Positions 23,831-36,175 of a stretch of DNA of 64,000 bases are shown piece by piece. The translations under genes and the position numbers were made by a program. Source of the DNA: Patiria miniata (Eukaryota > Echinodermata > Asteroidea > Valvatida > Asterinidae). Each line of letters opens with the position of its first letter. Position 1 is the first letter of the stretch. The notes under the pieces are model-generated. The model was not told the origin of the DNA. It did not search any database and saw only the letters and a list, made by a program, of their open reading frames with translations. The stretch lies in the NCBI RefSeq assembly GCF_015706575.1, contig NW_024037067.1, positions 4,030,884 through 4,094,883 on the forward strand. The letters are read 5' to 3'.

Positions 23831-26342
23831 ACTTTGCAACAGGCCTGATCCCCACACCGGATCACACAGGTGGTTACAGTATCTTTTTCCCCTGTACTGT
23901 GCGTGGTTCAATGCATGTGGTGTGTTACGTGTTGGTGATTGTGTGCCCTTTAGTCCCTTCCTTGGATACAAACAGACACTGCCATGGGTTAAGCTAGTAA
24001 ATTACACTGCAATTGCAAGAAAATGAAGATATATTTATCGTTTTAACACTGTTCATTTCTCATTGAAACCTAAGAGACAGCTTGCTGTTAATTTTTGATA
24101 ATCAATTATATATTTTTCTGCAGTCATATTTTGGAAATGCCTCGCGTGTCAAAATCCTGATTGAACTTGTAAAGGAAACAAGGTACACATGTTTTCTGTT
24201 TATTCTCATTAGCTTCTGGAGTGTAACCAGTTAATTAGATCCTGCACCTTCTTCTTGTTTGCGAAACCGAGAGACGTGAACTTTTATAGGATCTCTTTTT
24301 CAGGTAATTTGCTAGGTAGGAAATGATAGCAATGTGGTGTCGGGCATTAACATGCATCCCCTCCTGTTTGGCACTCATTCAAGAAGTCAGACACCTGCAA
24401 CCAAGACGCTATATATGTACACACGTAGGAACCATTTCCTATGCAAAAGGTCAAGACTGTCACTAAAGTACAGTCTTTTATCAATTTCTAGCTGCGGGAC
24501 TGCAGCTCAACAAATCATCATGTCTCTCCGTTAGTCCGTTAGTTAGTAACAACGTTGACACTGTCTATTACTCCTACATATTTTGACCAATTTCAACCAG
24601 ACTTTGTCAAAAGTATCAGTAGCCCACCCCAACATGTCCCATGACCAAACTGTTTTTTTTTTACTCAAAAAATTACTCCTTCCAGAAATTACAAGGCACA
24701 ATCACGTGACTCATGCATGAACACGAATTTGTTGGCCCGCAGCTTGCGAGATACCGGTATTTCCAATCAAGCTTGTTACAGTAAAATGCACATGTACTGA
24801 TGCAAAAGCAAAGTGGATGAATGATTACATTTGTACGGCAATGTCTTAGATCTGCTTGAACTCAAAAGAAACACTTGTTAACAACAACAAAACATTTTGG
24901 GGCCACTTTTTCAGAAAATGTACCCACTTTGCCCCCTTCCCGGGTCCAATAGCTGGATACACCAAATGTTGCCAAAAATGTATTCAATATTTATCTACAT
25001 TATGGGTGCTGTCAATGTTGAAAGCATATATAACTAGTGTAATAAGTTCCCTTTTCTTAACTGGCGTGATGCTTGATAAATCTTCATGGTTTGACATACA
25101 AAAAAAAAATTGACAGAGATATGAAAAATGTAAAATTAAGGTTCTGGGCTCCGTGCGCGAGGAATTAAGAGCCCTCTATCTGTGACACACTGTGTGCACA
25201 TACAGCACAAAAAAATGACTTTATAAAATTCTGAATGTGCACTTAGTCACAGCATCTCGCACAAGCATCAGGAGTTTGGAAATGCGTTTGACTGTCGCTC
25301 CGAGTGGTCTCCCCCAACTCTCCCTTTGTAACCGTTGAGGGGGTACTTGTGCACGGACCCCATACAGCATGGTATGACTATGATGTCACAACTAGTCAGT
25401 GCAACCCATGGGACTTGTTTTTTTCAAAACTACATCAAGGCTTCCCTGAAGGGATTAATTTATCAGTTATCATCCAACTTTCATGACAGATGATTGGTAT
25501 GGATTTCCCCAAGGGTGTTATTCGTAATGATGGAATTTTGCTAATCTGTTTCGAATAATTACCCAGTGGAAGTCAACTTAATGCCTACATGATATAACTT
25601 GTGGATATAAAGAATTAAATCAGTTTTTTTTTCAGCAAGCAGAGTAATAGAAGTTTCCTTTAATTGACCTTGACAGATGGGGGATTAAACTTGAATGATA
25701 AATTGTTAGCGACACTTTCATGTTGTTGATTAAAATGTTCCTAGAAATAAAAGTAACCAGGTCATCTTTTGCATCTGGAAGTGAGTCAGACTGAAACATG
25801 GCATTCATTAATAACAAGTCTTGTGATGAACTGTGAAGCAGTTATTTCAAAACCGTTCTGACAGCTGGAAAAACATTTCAGACCTTTGTGGTAGAAAACT
25901 TGCAGATAACATCAATTAGTTTGAGAAAAACGAGTGCTACTGCTACTCAAGGTTAGCTTTCATTAAGAAAGGTCATTTACTTCAAGTGCGTTGGGTCGGG
26001 TTGGGGAATAACAAAATTGAAACAAAATCAAAGTACTTTTTTCCGGAAGTGTAGGCCTACCAAAAAAGCCCCAAAAGTTAGGCCAGTTCAAGGGCAGGCT
26101 GACCGGAGAGTATTTGTGCCCTGTGTGTATACCCCCCCCCCCCCCCCCCACTGGCTACTTCTAATGCAAGCAAGCAAGGTACACACCCACCCACAAAACA
26201 CTCCCAGTTGGGGGTGTCAGGATTACCCCAAACCTGCAAAAACTTGGGTTTTGGGCACAAGGTGATGAAATGTACGTAAATGCTGTCAGCACTGGCCTGT
26301 AGTAAATAGAGTTTGAAAAATTAGTGCAGCGTCCTTTAACCT

Positions 26343-26865
26343 TTAAAGGGAATATACATCATTTGCTTTTGCTGTAATTTTCAGAAATGGGTGGAATTGG
26401 GGGGTTGGAAATATAAAGCAAATATAGTTACACTAACTTTTTGGAGGTTTTGGGTTCGAAAATGCTATAAAAACCAAGAAAAACGATCATTTTCCTGTAG
26501 TCTGGTTCCCTGACTCCATATAAGAAGAAACAGAGCAGTTTACATACATTGGGGGAATTGTAAGGTCAGGGAACCAGTCTAGCTGGCTCGTACCCGTTTA
26601 TAGGTTTGTAATCGATTGCAAACAAGTGCAATGGTCAATTGGGGCCAGTATTTGAAAAAAAGCCAGTTGTTTCCAACGCTGATCGGCCGATCAGCGTTGG
26701 AAATTGATACAAAAATACCACTTTTCTTGAAAATGACAGTATACCAGGTGCCATAATTTTACAGGATGCTTTAGACTGTCATTTACCAACATCCTGTTAA
26801 GGTATTTCGCAAAAACTTGATAGTTTTATTTTTCGATGTTTGCAAATGTTGTATATTCCCTTTAA
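26343..26865. mobile_element. TTAA-flanked MITE (piggyBac-type signature)
   Basis: TTAA at 26343-26346 and 26862-26865 bracket a 515-bp segment with ~20-bp terminal inverted repeats: AGGGAATATACATCATTTGC at the left and, inverted, AGGGAATATACAACATTTGC at the right (two mismatches). No transposase frame is present. A TTAA target duplication is the hallmark of piggyBac-superfamily transposition (family knowledge), though the termini do not start with the CCC of classical piggyBac. Inside lie a 13-bp inverted repeat (CTGGTTCCCTGAC at 26502 and its complement at 26565) and a perfect 34-bp palindrome. It sits in intron 2, about 0.7 kb from the EGF-2 exon. Confidence 0.7.
26670..26703. repeat. Perfect 34-bp palindrome, no spacer
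   Basis: Seventeen bases, TTTCCAACGCTGATCGG, are followed directly by their exact reverse complement. No loop separates the arms. Located inside the TTAA-flanked element. Confidence 0.97.
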
Positions 26866-27562
26866 GTTCTGGCAGAACACTGCAATTTGTGCTGTTACAG
26901 TGGCTATCAATTTATATGGTTCTACTATGGGAAAAAAGACATCAAAAAGTAGGGGGTTTGTTTTGTTTGGCCTATGCAAGCTATAATATTGTTATGACCA
27001 CCAACTAATCTTGACTGGCACTATGACCACAGACTGAAAAAATAGCCATCTTTTGCCTTCTTCTCTCCCTAATTTCCAAACGTCTGGTTTCATCAGTGCT
27101 ATCCATGGTGGATAGATGCTGAAGAAAAAATTGACCAATAATTTACAAATAAGGGCTGACAACTGAGGAAGCCACTTGTATCCACATTTACAGCATGGGT
27201 GATGAACATTGAAAAAAAAAAATAGCCACATTTCCTCAGATGCTTTATGTGATGCAGGAAACTCTATTCATTGTGTCTTATGAAACGTTTTTGTTTTTCA
27301 GAGATTGACTAGAATTGACCTCATGTCATTCTGCATGTTTTTTTTTCTGCACTAGAGTTGTTAATGCTTTACCCCTCTCTATGATAACTTTATTTATAGA
27401 GCAATCCAGGCACACTGTCAATTTCATCACGAAGGCCCCCTTCAATGGCGAAAGCATTGTTATAGCTACTGTTAATCCGTCACGGTGCAGTTGCTTTGCA
27501 CATCAGTGTGAACATTGATTTCTCCATTGAAGGGGCCTTGTGAGATCACGTGTCCAGACTCA

Positions 27563-27802
<240 letters not shown>

Positions 27803-30800
27803 TTATGGCTGATTTAATGCATTTTCACGATGTTCTCCTCAGAAGTACTCAAGCCATAGTCAAGTCAATCACAAGTCAATCTCAACTTTCAATCCCCAGT
27901 CATCAGGTCATGAATATGGACAGAAAAAGAATGTGTCAGACTGGATGACTTGTGATTGACTTTCTGAGGCCTAACTACAACTATGACAAACATGGCGCAC
28001 AAATGTCTGTCTCTTTCTCTTTGCCACTGATGCAAGGCACTTGTACACAAAGTCACAAAGGCTAAATGTAAAAAGATTTTAATGTTTTTTTTGACACTTT
28101 GTAGAAATTGTTGAAAAAAGTGTTTCTTTTCTACTTTAATTTAATCGTAAAAACTTAAGAAAACAACAGTGGGGTATCAATTGTATTTTTGGAACCTCAA
28201 ATAATCACACACTGGTGATTTTATTGGAGCAAATTATGTTCCCGGGATGTTGGACTTGTCCAACCAGGCAAAGGAAATTCGAAGGCACAGTCGAGTGGGA
28301 TCATGTTGCGCTGTAATGTGAATAGGAAATCGTCACGGTGTGATTTTCACAGAAAGAGAAATTGTTCAATTTGAAATGCGTTTTGGAAGAGTTGAGTCAT
28401 TTTCCCATATGAATCGGAGACCATTACAACTTGAAGTGTATTTAACAATATTTGAACTTTCCATCTTACTCCTTTTTTTAAATGCATTTTATTTACGTGC
28501 CTACTTTTCAAAGTACACATTTATAGTCTGTTGCCTTTCCTTAACAAAATATTATTATTTTTCCAACCAAACAAAAACATCAAAATTGGCTGCTGAAAAA
28601 CAATAAAAGCATGTATGTTAAATACATTTCACACCCTCACTCGTACCAAAACTTTTGGGGCACTACCCTCTTCAGCATATCCCATAGTTTGTTCGGATAA
28701 GACTTGGAAATCAGCTTACGTAAATTTGTCAATACTTATTCTTTTTATATTTTTGCAGCCACGCAAATACTTTTTCTGAGGATTTTCGTAACTGCAAAGT
28801 ACCAGATTATTTCAGATTATAACACATTATTCTCTTATTTGTCGGCTTTAGTTCCTCTTGAGTGATACTAATCCAAACGCGACACTGCGAAGGGGCAAAT
28901 CTGGGTATAGATTCCTGAAGTAAGAATTCAAACGTACTCCAGGGAATAAACTTGAAGAGAAGGCTAGCTGCTCTACTCTAAGACCCTCACAGAGACAGCT
29001 AAATGTCTGTCCTTTTCTGGATAAGATACAATAATAACAGCGTCTCAATCCAACAAGCCTTTCAACTGCATCCTTATAAAGGAGCCCTTGTCTTTCTTTG
29101 CAGTCCCGTCTAAATCCAAAAAGTGTTTCAAGCTAACAATGTCCGTGAAGGGAAGGGAAAACGAAACAAACTACCCCGCTGCACTTTTTAGCGGCAGTGA
29201 GCTCAGTCGTTGGGAGGATTAGGCCGGGGAGGGTCGAGTTACCATCGCCCTGAGGTATCTTCGTTTCTCCTTCTATTGAAGAGGGACGGGATTTAAAATA
29301 AGAGAGTTTGATGTTTCATTCCTGAGAAAAGGAAAAGTTCTCTGACACTTTCCTTAAATCTCAGGTTGTGGTTCTGCTGCATGGGTGTTGCTTTGTTTTG
29401 ACAGAGTATGGGGTACATTTTTGGTGTACTACTCCCTTTTCGTGGGCTGTGTGGGGATTGTTTTCCAAACTTTGGTTCTGGAGGGTTGTCTGAAGGTAAC
29501 TGAATCACACGCCAAGTGTGAGTGACTGGCAGGGCTCGAAAAAAGCAGGTGTCACTTCAGTACCACATTACATGTATTTTCAAATGTTGTGTCAGCTAAG
29601 GCCATGATGTAATTGAAATGTTTCTCACAGTATAAATTCTGATCCTCAGTTGTCTTGAAAATGAATGTTCAGTCTGTTTTGTGAATAAGTTTCAACATTA
29701 TATATATACATCTTAGTATGCATTCTTACTTCATTCTTTGTCCACGAAATTAGATACATGTAAAATTTCCAACTAGGCTCAAGCCAAGAATAATTCCAAA
29801 TCTATGGAAACATCTACAATACAGAAAAGAAACCCATCAGATATTAATCTGTTGGTCACGATGGTCTTTCAAGCCCTGACTAAGCATATAGTTTGTGGCT
29901 CATCATCGCCTTTGAAAAGAAAATGACGGTCTTTCTTTTCAAAAACTCGGAAGTGGCACTCCTGTATTCATAGGCCATTTCATTTGTTTGAACTTAATTT
30001 CTTGAGTAAGTGCAAGTGGGTGGTCGATTGGGTGGTTGGATAGGCTTATGCAATTTGCTCTCAAGACTTGATTGAAGGGGGTCACTTAATGATACGAGTG
30101 GGTGCTTTCTACAACCTGCAGGTGGTATGAAGCATTTCAGTTGATGCTTCCGCAAACAGTTTGTGGATGTGGTCCCCACTTTCTTTTTGTCAAGCCACTC
30201 AAGTGTAAGGCACACACAAAATTCCTGGGAAGTTTTTTTTGATGATCTCGGGAAAGTTGCTCCCCTCTTCAAACCAAGGCTCCTCTCCGCAAACAACGAG
30301 GAGAAAAAAAGGAGAGGGAAGTATTTGTCATCACCGCGGCGCTGAGAAAACAATGGCTCTTCAGGTGTTTCGAGAAAAGGGATTAAAGAAAGAATGTTAA
30401 CCGTGTGGTATTGTGGCTGGGGTGAGTTTGGGGGGGGGGGGTGATGATGATGAATCAACGAACAAGACGCATTACGCATACTGACGGCAATAACTGGCAG
30501 GTGTGATATTTGAGTGTTTGGTGTGAATCGTAGAATGGCTAATGGAGGACGATAGGCCTCTTAATGAGTACAGTGCAAAAAGATTTTGCTGCTTGCAAAC
30601 ATCGGCAATGTATCAAGTTGGCCTCTCGGTGGATTGTACAGCTTCTGTGCGTCTCATGGCATGAAAACAATCAATCCTTGATGCAAATGAAACCAAATCC
30701 TAACTCTAAGCCAAGTCAAACTTCTTATTTGTATCACATATTGTATAATTAGCTATTGATGTTGGGTATGGCATTTCTCAACCCCAGAGGGAAGCATGAC

Positions 30801-31534
30801 AGCTTAGCTGAGGGTGCCATGCATTTGCCCCACAAAATATATCTCTGGTTGTGCTGTACTGTATATTCAACTTGAGGTCCACAGGAACAGAGAGCAATAT
30901 CCACTATTTCCACTTGAATAACATACATGAATGATGTCCACTGGTCCAAGACAATCACATTGATCAAGTAGATTTCTTCAGCTACAAAAAAGTACAAGAA
31001 CAGTGGTTAAGCAAAAATGCTGAGAACTAACACAAGCAACATACATAGCATGGCATTATAATTGGTCGGTAGCCTCTTTTGATTAGGCACATATTTCTGT
31101 CTTCAGCGAATTCCTGATCCTTTGCTTGGCAGTTCCGAAAATTCAATTCTTGCATTGGCACCTATATACATATTACTGAGAAGTTGACTCGTAGGGCCTA
31201 CATGTATTCTGCCACTGTGTGCACTTCAATATCAATTTAAGTGCCATTACAACATAATCTCTGGCATATGGAATGAACATCAAAGTAGCACGGCCCCTGG
31301 CTGTGTGGTCTGCTCCAGATATGCTGATCACCGTGGCACTTGGCACTGACTAGGGAGATATGATACAGCACTGACAAATTATATCGAACCAACAGCATTG
31401 AAGATAACAGAGACACAGGCCCTACCGCCTAAGATGTGTTTGCTAGGTCTTCAACCTCAATATTTGATGTCATCTGATCTTTGTTTTATCTGAGGGTGCG
31501 ATATGGTAACATTATCTAGCCTAATCATACTAAT

Positions 31535-31609
31535 GTGTGGATGTTATTGAGTAATCTGAACCTCTTGCAGTTGCACCTTGGGATATGGTGCTAGAAATAA
31601 CATCCACAC
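31535..31609. repeat. Perfect 14-bp inverted repeat with 47-bp loop
   Basis: GTGTGGATGTTATT (31535-31548) and AATAACATCCACAC (31596-31609) can form a stem. The loop has no further strong pairing that I can see. It may be a small fold-back element or chance; a microRNA-like hairpin is not supported because the stem is too short. Intron 1 of netrin. Confidence 0.6.
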
Positions 31610-32669
31610 CTTTTAAATTAATGTCACTTTCATTCATTAGACTAACATAGTGACCACATTAAGGTGGGCTACAAAGTATTGAAAAAAATATGGCTATTGT
31701 TGCAAGTGTTTTTGAGTAGATAGATAATTTAGAGAAACACCATTGGGCTAACAGTAACACCATGCATCCGAATTTGCAAACTTGAAGCACATGGCAACCT
31801 CTTTCTTTAACCATTGTACAGAACATGGAGCTTGCTCATTTCTCCGTTTTCTTCTGCAGGAATAAATGCATAATAGCAACTCTTACATTCAGTCTCTGTA
31901 CAGACAAGCAGATATTGCTCATTCATGCATCCCTTCTCTACCAACCACCCTTGTTCAGAGGCTACTGTTTGGGGATATCAGTAACCTTTTAAATTGGGGC
32001 CAATTTGATGGCCAGCGATACTAATTGGGTGTTCACACCCAAGGTCCAAGGAGCAAGTGTCAATCAAAGATAACATGATAGACTGTGGGCTATAGTCAAA
32101 CTTGTGCCAGACAGACAGCATTTCATAAGCCTGGCTAGGCATGATCAAGTTAATGTTAATTGACCAGTTTACAGCCTTCCCTCAGCCCACAGGTGTGCCT
32201 TTTGTGTTGTCCCTGTGGTCAAACCCTCCATTCACTGACTCTACCCATAAAAACCACACAATAACCTAATTGGAATCAAGATCATGTCTGGGATCAGTGG
32301 CCCATGTCAGTCCTGATACACAGCTGGATAATTGGGTGTGAAAAACCAGCAGCTCAAGCCACACTTGAGGTGGGCCCAACTGGTTGCTAAATAGTCTAGT
32401 CAGCCTACTTAACTGTAACACCTTGGACACAGCACACCTGGACATGTACAGTTAGGTTCTTGCTGAATACCAAATAAGCATGAAACAATATTGATCTATA
32501 GCAGTACAGTTCCAACAGATCTTTCAAGCAAACAGTCATATTCAGTTAGGCCTAGTTACTTGGAAGCCGAGAGAATCCTAGAGAGAGATGGCTAAAGAAA
32601 TGTTCAGTTTAAGAAGTAGGAGGAAAACCTCAGACTTGTTTTCCAGAATAACCAATGGAATCAGGTAGA

Positions 32670-32770
32670 GATTGAAAACCCAATTCACATGTCTGTCTGG
32701 GTGGGATTCGAACCCAGATCACGAGGTGCAAGGCAAGGAAAGTACCACTATATGCCAACTCAACTCCCCA
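32670..32770 (-). mobile_element. tRNA-like SINE fragment
   Basis: On the minus strand a perfect B box GGTTCGAATCC (32714-32704) is followed by CACCCAGACAGACATGTG and preceded, about 40 bp upstream, by an A-box-like GTTGGCATATAGTGG. The CACCCAGA after the B box recalls the family at 18840, so it may be a relative. It is in netrin intron 1, same strand as the gene. No tail was identified. Confidence 0.5.
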
Positions 32771-35700
32771 TTCTCCATCTTACAAATAACAAGATTAGTT
32801 TGGTCAAGGTTTCTCCAAAAAAATTCTAAACATTTGAGCTCAGGAACTGTAAAGACCAAGACTGTCCATAATAATTTTGAGGGTGACATAATGGGGGGGG
32901 GGGGGGGGGGGGGGCATGGCGTACATTCTGTGACCAGCCAATTACCAGATGCCCATCTTGTATTTTCATTTTAACCATCAAAAGGCCTTCGACGTCAAGT
33001 CTGCAGCAGGAGCCTAGCAGGTAGCATAGGAAGATATGCCATGGTGAAAATTGACCGGCAGGAAGCCACTAATTCAGGGCCAATACCTTGCAACACTGTG
33101 GGATGTTACAAAATGGAAAGCTCTAGATCCACAAAATTAGGCTAGCTGTCAATGGTAGAACTAGATGCATATATTTTGGTCAGAATGACTTCTATTGAAA
33201 AATGACAGAAAAGTATGGCCCCTTCACACAACATGGCTCTGTAACTATGGGATACTATGCTTGTGATTTTGCTCAGAGTGCTGGTAAAGAATTCTTTACA
33301 CACACACAAATTCCAATCAGCTGTTATGAATTTCAAAGCTTAGGTTTACAATTACTTCACCTGTGACAATTGCTTTTTGTCAATCCAATATTCAGTCAGC
33401 CATTTAACAACCATTTCATCTTCAAAGTGGCACTTTTCGGTGGTAGGATAATTGGCAGTGAGCATGACTGGAACCCCGTGTGGTGCACTAACCCAAACCA
33501 TGTGTGGTGGTGTTATGGCACCATGCCGCCTCACCTTCAAATCCACCCCTACCCTATGGGTTCTAAGCCTGATAAGATTTCCCTAAACTGTTTCAATTGT
33601 GACCAGGGAATCGGTTAGACATTCCTATGGTGGTCAGGGGATAGCCTTCCGAGTCTACTTCAAGGATCTGGACCACTTTGTTGAAGTGGATTTCCCGCAT
33701 TGGCGAGGCGAACACTTGAAAAACAAAGAACTTTCTTTGATCCTTCTGGAATAAGGGGAATGATGAGCCCCTAGATAAATAGGTTTAATTCCTTTCTTGG
33801 GTTGGAATTTGTCAATTTTCAAGATGATTTCACACCGGGAGATATTGAATACTGATAAGAGATAAGGTGCTTAGCTGCCAAATCAAGCGTAGACCTCTAA
33901 GCATGATGTAATTCCATGGAAAAGGATGGTTTGCGGGCGGATCATCAAATTCCGAATGCCATGAGTAATCATGCCCATCAGCTCACGGATGTCTTCGAAG
34001 TTAACAAGAAAGACAAGACCTTTTCTGATTATACTCTCAAAACCGCTGTGCCTTTCTTCCCACAGGCCCTCCCCTAGGCGGGAGAAACACAATGCATCAG
34101 CACTTGAGATCTCATGAACGACGAAAGAGAAATACCGGTTTCTATTCTAATCCTTCCAAGTCTTGTCCGATTTTTATTGCCCCTCTCACATCCGCTAGAT
34201 CCTTTGATAAAAAAACATCACTCAGCATCTACAGTCACTCCAAGGAATTCCTGTGAGAAAATGTGGGGTCACAGAGCTTTATTACTCAGGGACAATTAAG
34301 CAGCATTAGAATTCAAGCGACTGTTTGCTTATTCACAGAGGTTTTTACTCTAAGTTGGTCATTATCCGACTTAATCGAGCAAGAGGCATATGAAAGCTAA
34401 CTCGGGCAATCAATTTTAATCACTTCGGAAGTGAGAATCTACAGCACTATAAGTAACACATTCCACCGAATACTTAAATACTTGGGTGGTTGTATTTTTT
34501 TTGCCGGTGGTTTTGTCACCACGCCTACATCATCCCAGAAATAGTGTAAAGACCTACAGGAAAAGCCAAAGACTGTGGCTTCCATTGCAAAATTGGACAT
34601 CAAACTTTTAAGTCATGCAGTCAAACAAGGGTTGTTTGGGAACATTAGGCCTTATCCAAAATATCAAATCCAATTTTTCTTAATTTTGATGTAACTGTGT
34701 CCAGATATGCTCCATAAGAAACTAGAAAATGATCAAGATCAATAAGAGTTTTCACAAGAAATGGGGGGAAAAACATCAAAATCTAGATTTTTTAAAACTT
34801 CTGTTAGGATAAGCCTGTGTTCAGAATCTTTGGGTAGCCTACTTGAACGGGATATACCAAGTGTGGATTCTTTTAAAAATTTGATTCATACAATTTTCAA
34901 TTTAGGTTTCTGTTCAATTTGAATCTGATGCCTTGCTGTCTAAGCCAAATGTCCAATATAGGCCTAATTGGAAAATAACAAGTTGAGTTGTTTCAAAATA
35001 TTTTGAAATATTTTGAAGTTATTATGAGGGTGAATGCCCCCATCCAAGCAACCGCTGGAGGCTGGTAAGCCCTTTTTGTAATCAACAGAGGAACTGAGCT
35101 ATGTATCATTTGTCGGGTGGAAAGGAATTTCGGAAGCAACGATATAAACACATCAAATGAGGCTAAATAGTGCCATGGATTTGGGATTTAAGTTGTCACA
35201 TCCAATCGACTGACAGTTCCTCACTCCTCACTGGGGCTGCTGATGTGTATTAAAGTCTCTGATGAGCACTTAATCCACAAGGGGTGTTTGTGGGCCGTGC
35301 AGCAGGGGTACCATTGTAACCCCAAATCGTTTTCCAACCCCTTTGGTCAGTTTGTGCATGGTGTGGGATAAATACAGGTTTTTTTTTATACAAACCGGAA
35401 CACAAGCGCTCACTGCCCAGCAAGGTAACAGGTTGAAGCCTCCCGGATTTCATATACATGTAATTAGCGGAGGCGTCAACAGAAAACGCTTGTCAATTCG
35501 GCTTACACAAAGCCGGCTCGGGATGAGGCTGCGAGACACAGATTGGACAGAGTTAGCGGACAGCTCCTTGAATAGGGACAAAACCCCGCAGGGGTCACAA
35601 AGTGACCATGTCCCAGTAGTCTTTGTTCGCTGGTTCCCCTGTTGACAATCGCTCCTTGGCTTACAAGGCTGATGGTGTGGGTGGGCGACAATGGGTGACA

Positions 35701-36099
35701 ATGGGTGACACAGGGGGGCAATACAAGCACCCCACATTCAGACACCCATAAGACCCAGTGATCCTCAAGTGCCAATTGACAATTTCTTTTTCCTCCTCAC
35801 CTTTTCTGTGTGAACTCGAATAAATGATAGCTAATGAATAGATATCCTTCTTTCCAGACATACCAGTGTTCATAATAAGGATAAAATGAAAGGTCCCTCA
35901 TATTTTTTTATTCAACATGATTCTTAAATGGCCTGCCAGATGCAAAAAGTAGACACAGAATATGCTCCAACAATATACCAGTTTTGAGTTGTCACTTGCA
36001 GTGTCAAATTCCTTAAGTTTGTTAGAATTCACAGTACAAAATTTGACATATCATCCACGTTTTATATAATTAACCCCCCCAAAATGTTTGATCTCTTCA

Positions 36100-36175
36100 A
36101 GGACAGATCCACAGAGGTTACTGGGGGGGGGGGGGGGGGGGGCATACACCCCTCCACACCTCTGGATCAGCCGGG
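36100..36175. mobile_element. Second, shorter copy of the GGATCC/poly-G element
   Basis: AGATCCACAGAGGTTACTG followed by 20 G (36123-36142), closing with CCTCTGGATC (36159-36168). The reverse complement of the right arm of the 21880-22029 element reads GATCCAGAGAGGTTACTG then CCTGTAT and a G run, so the two share their arm sequence. It appears to be an internally shortened copy in intron 1. Confidence 0.45.

Noticed and set aside
29994-30479. 161-residue minus-strand frame in intron 1
   Set aside because: Low-complexity His/Pro start from a poly-G tract, no recognisable domain and no splice context.
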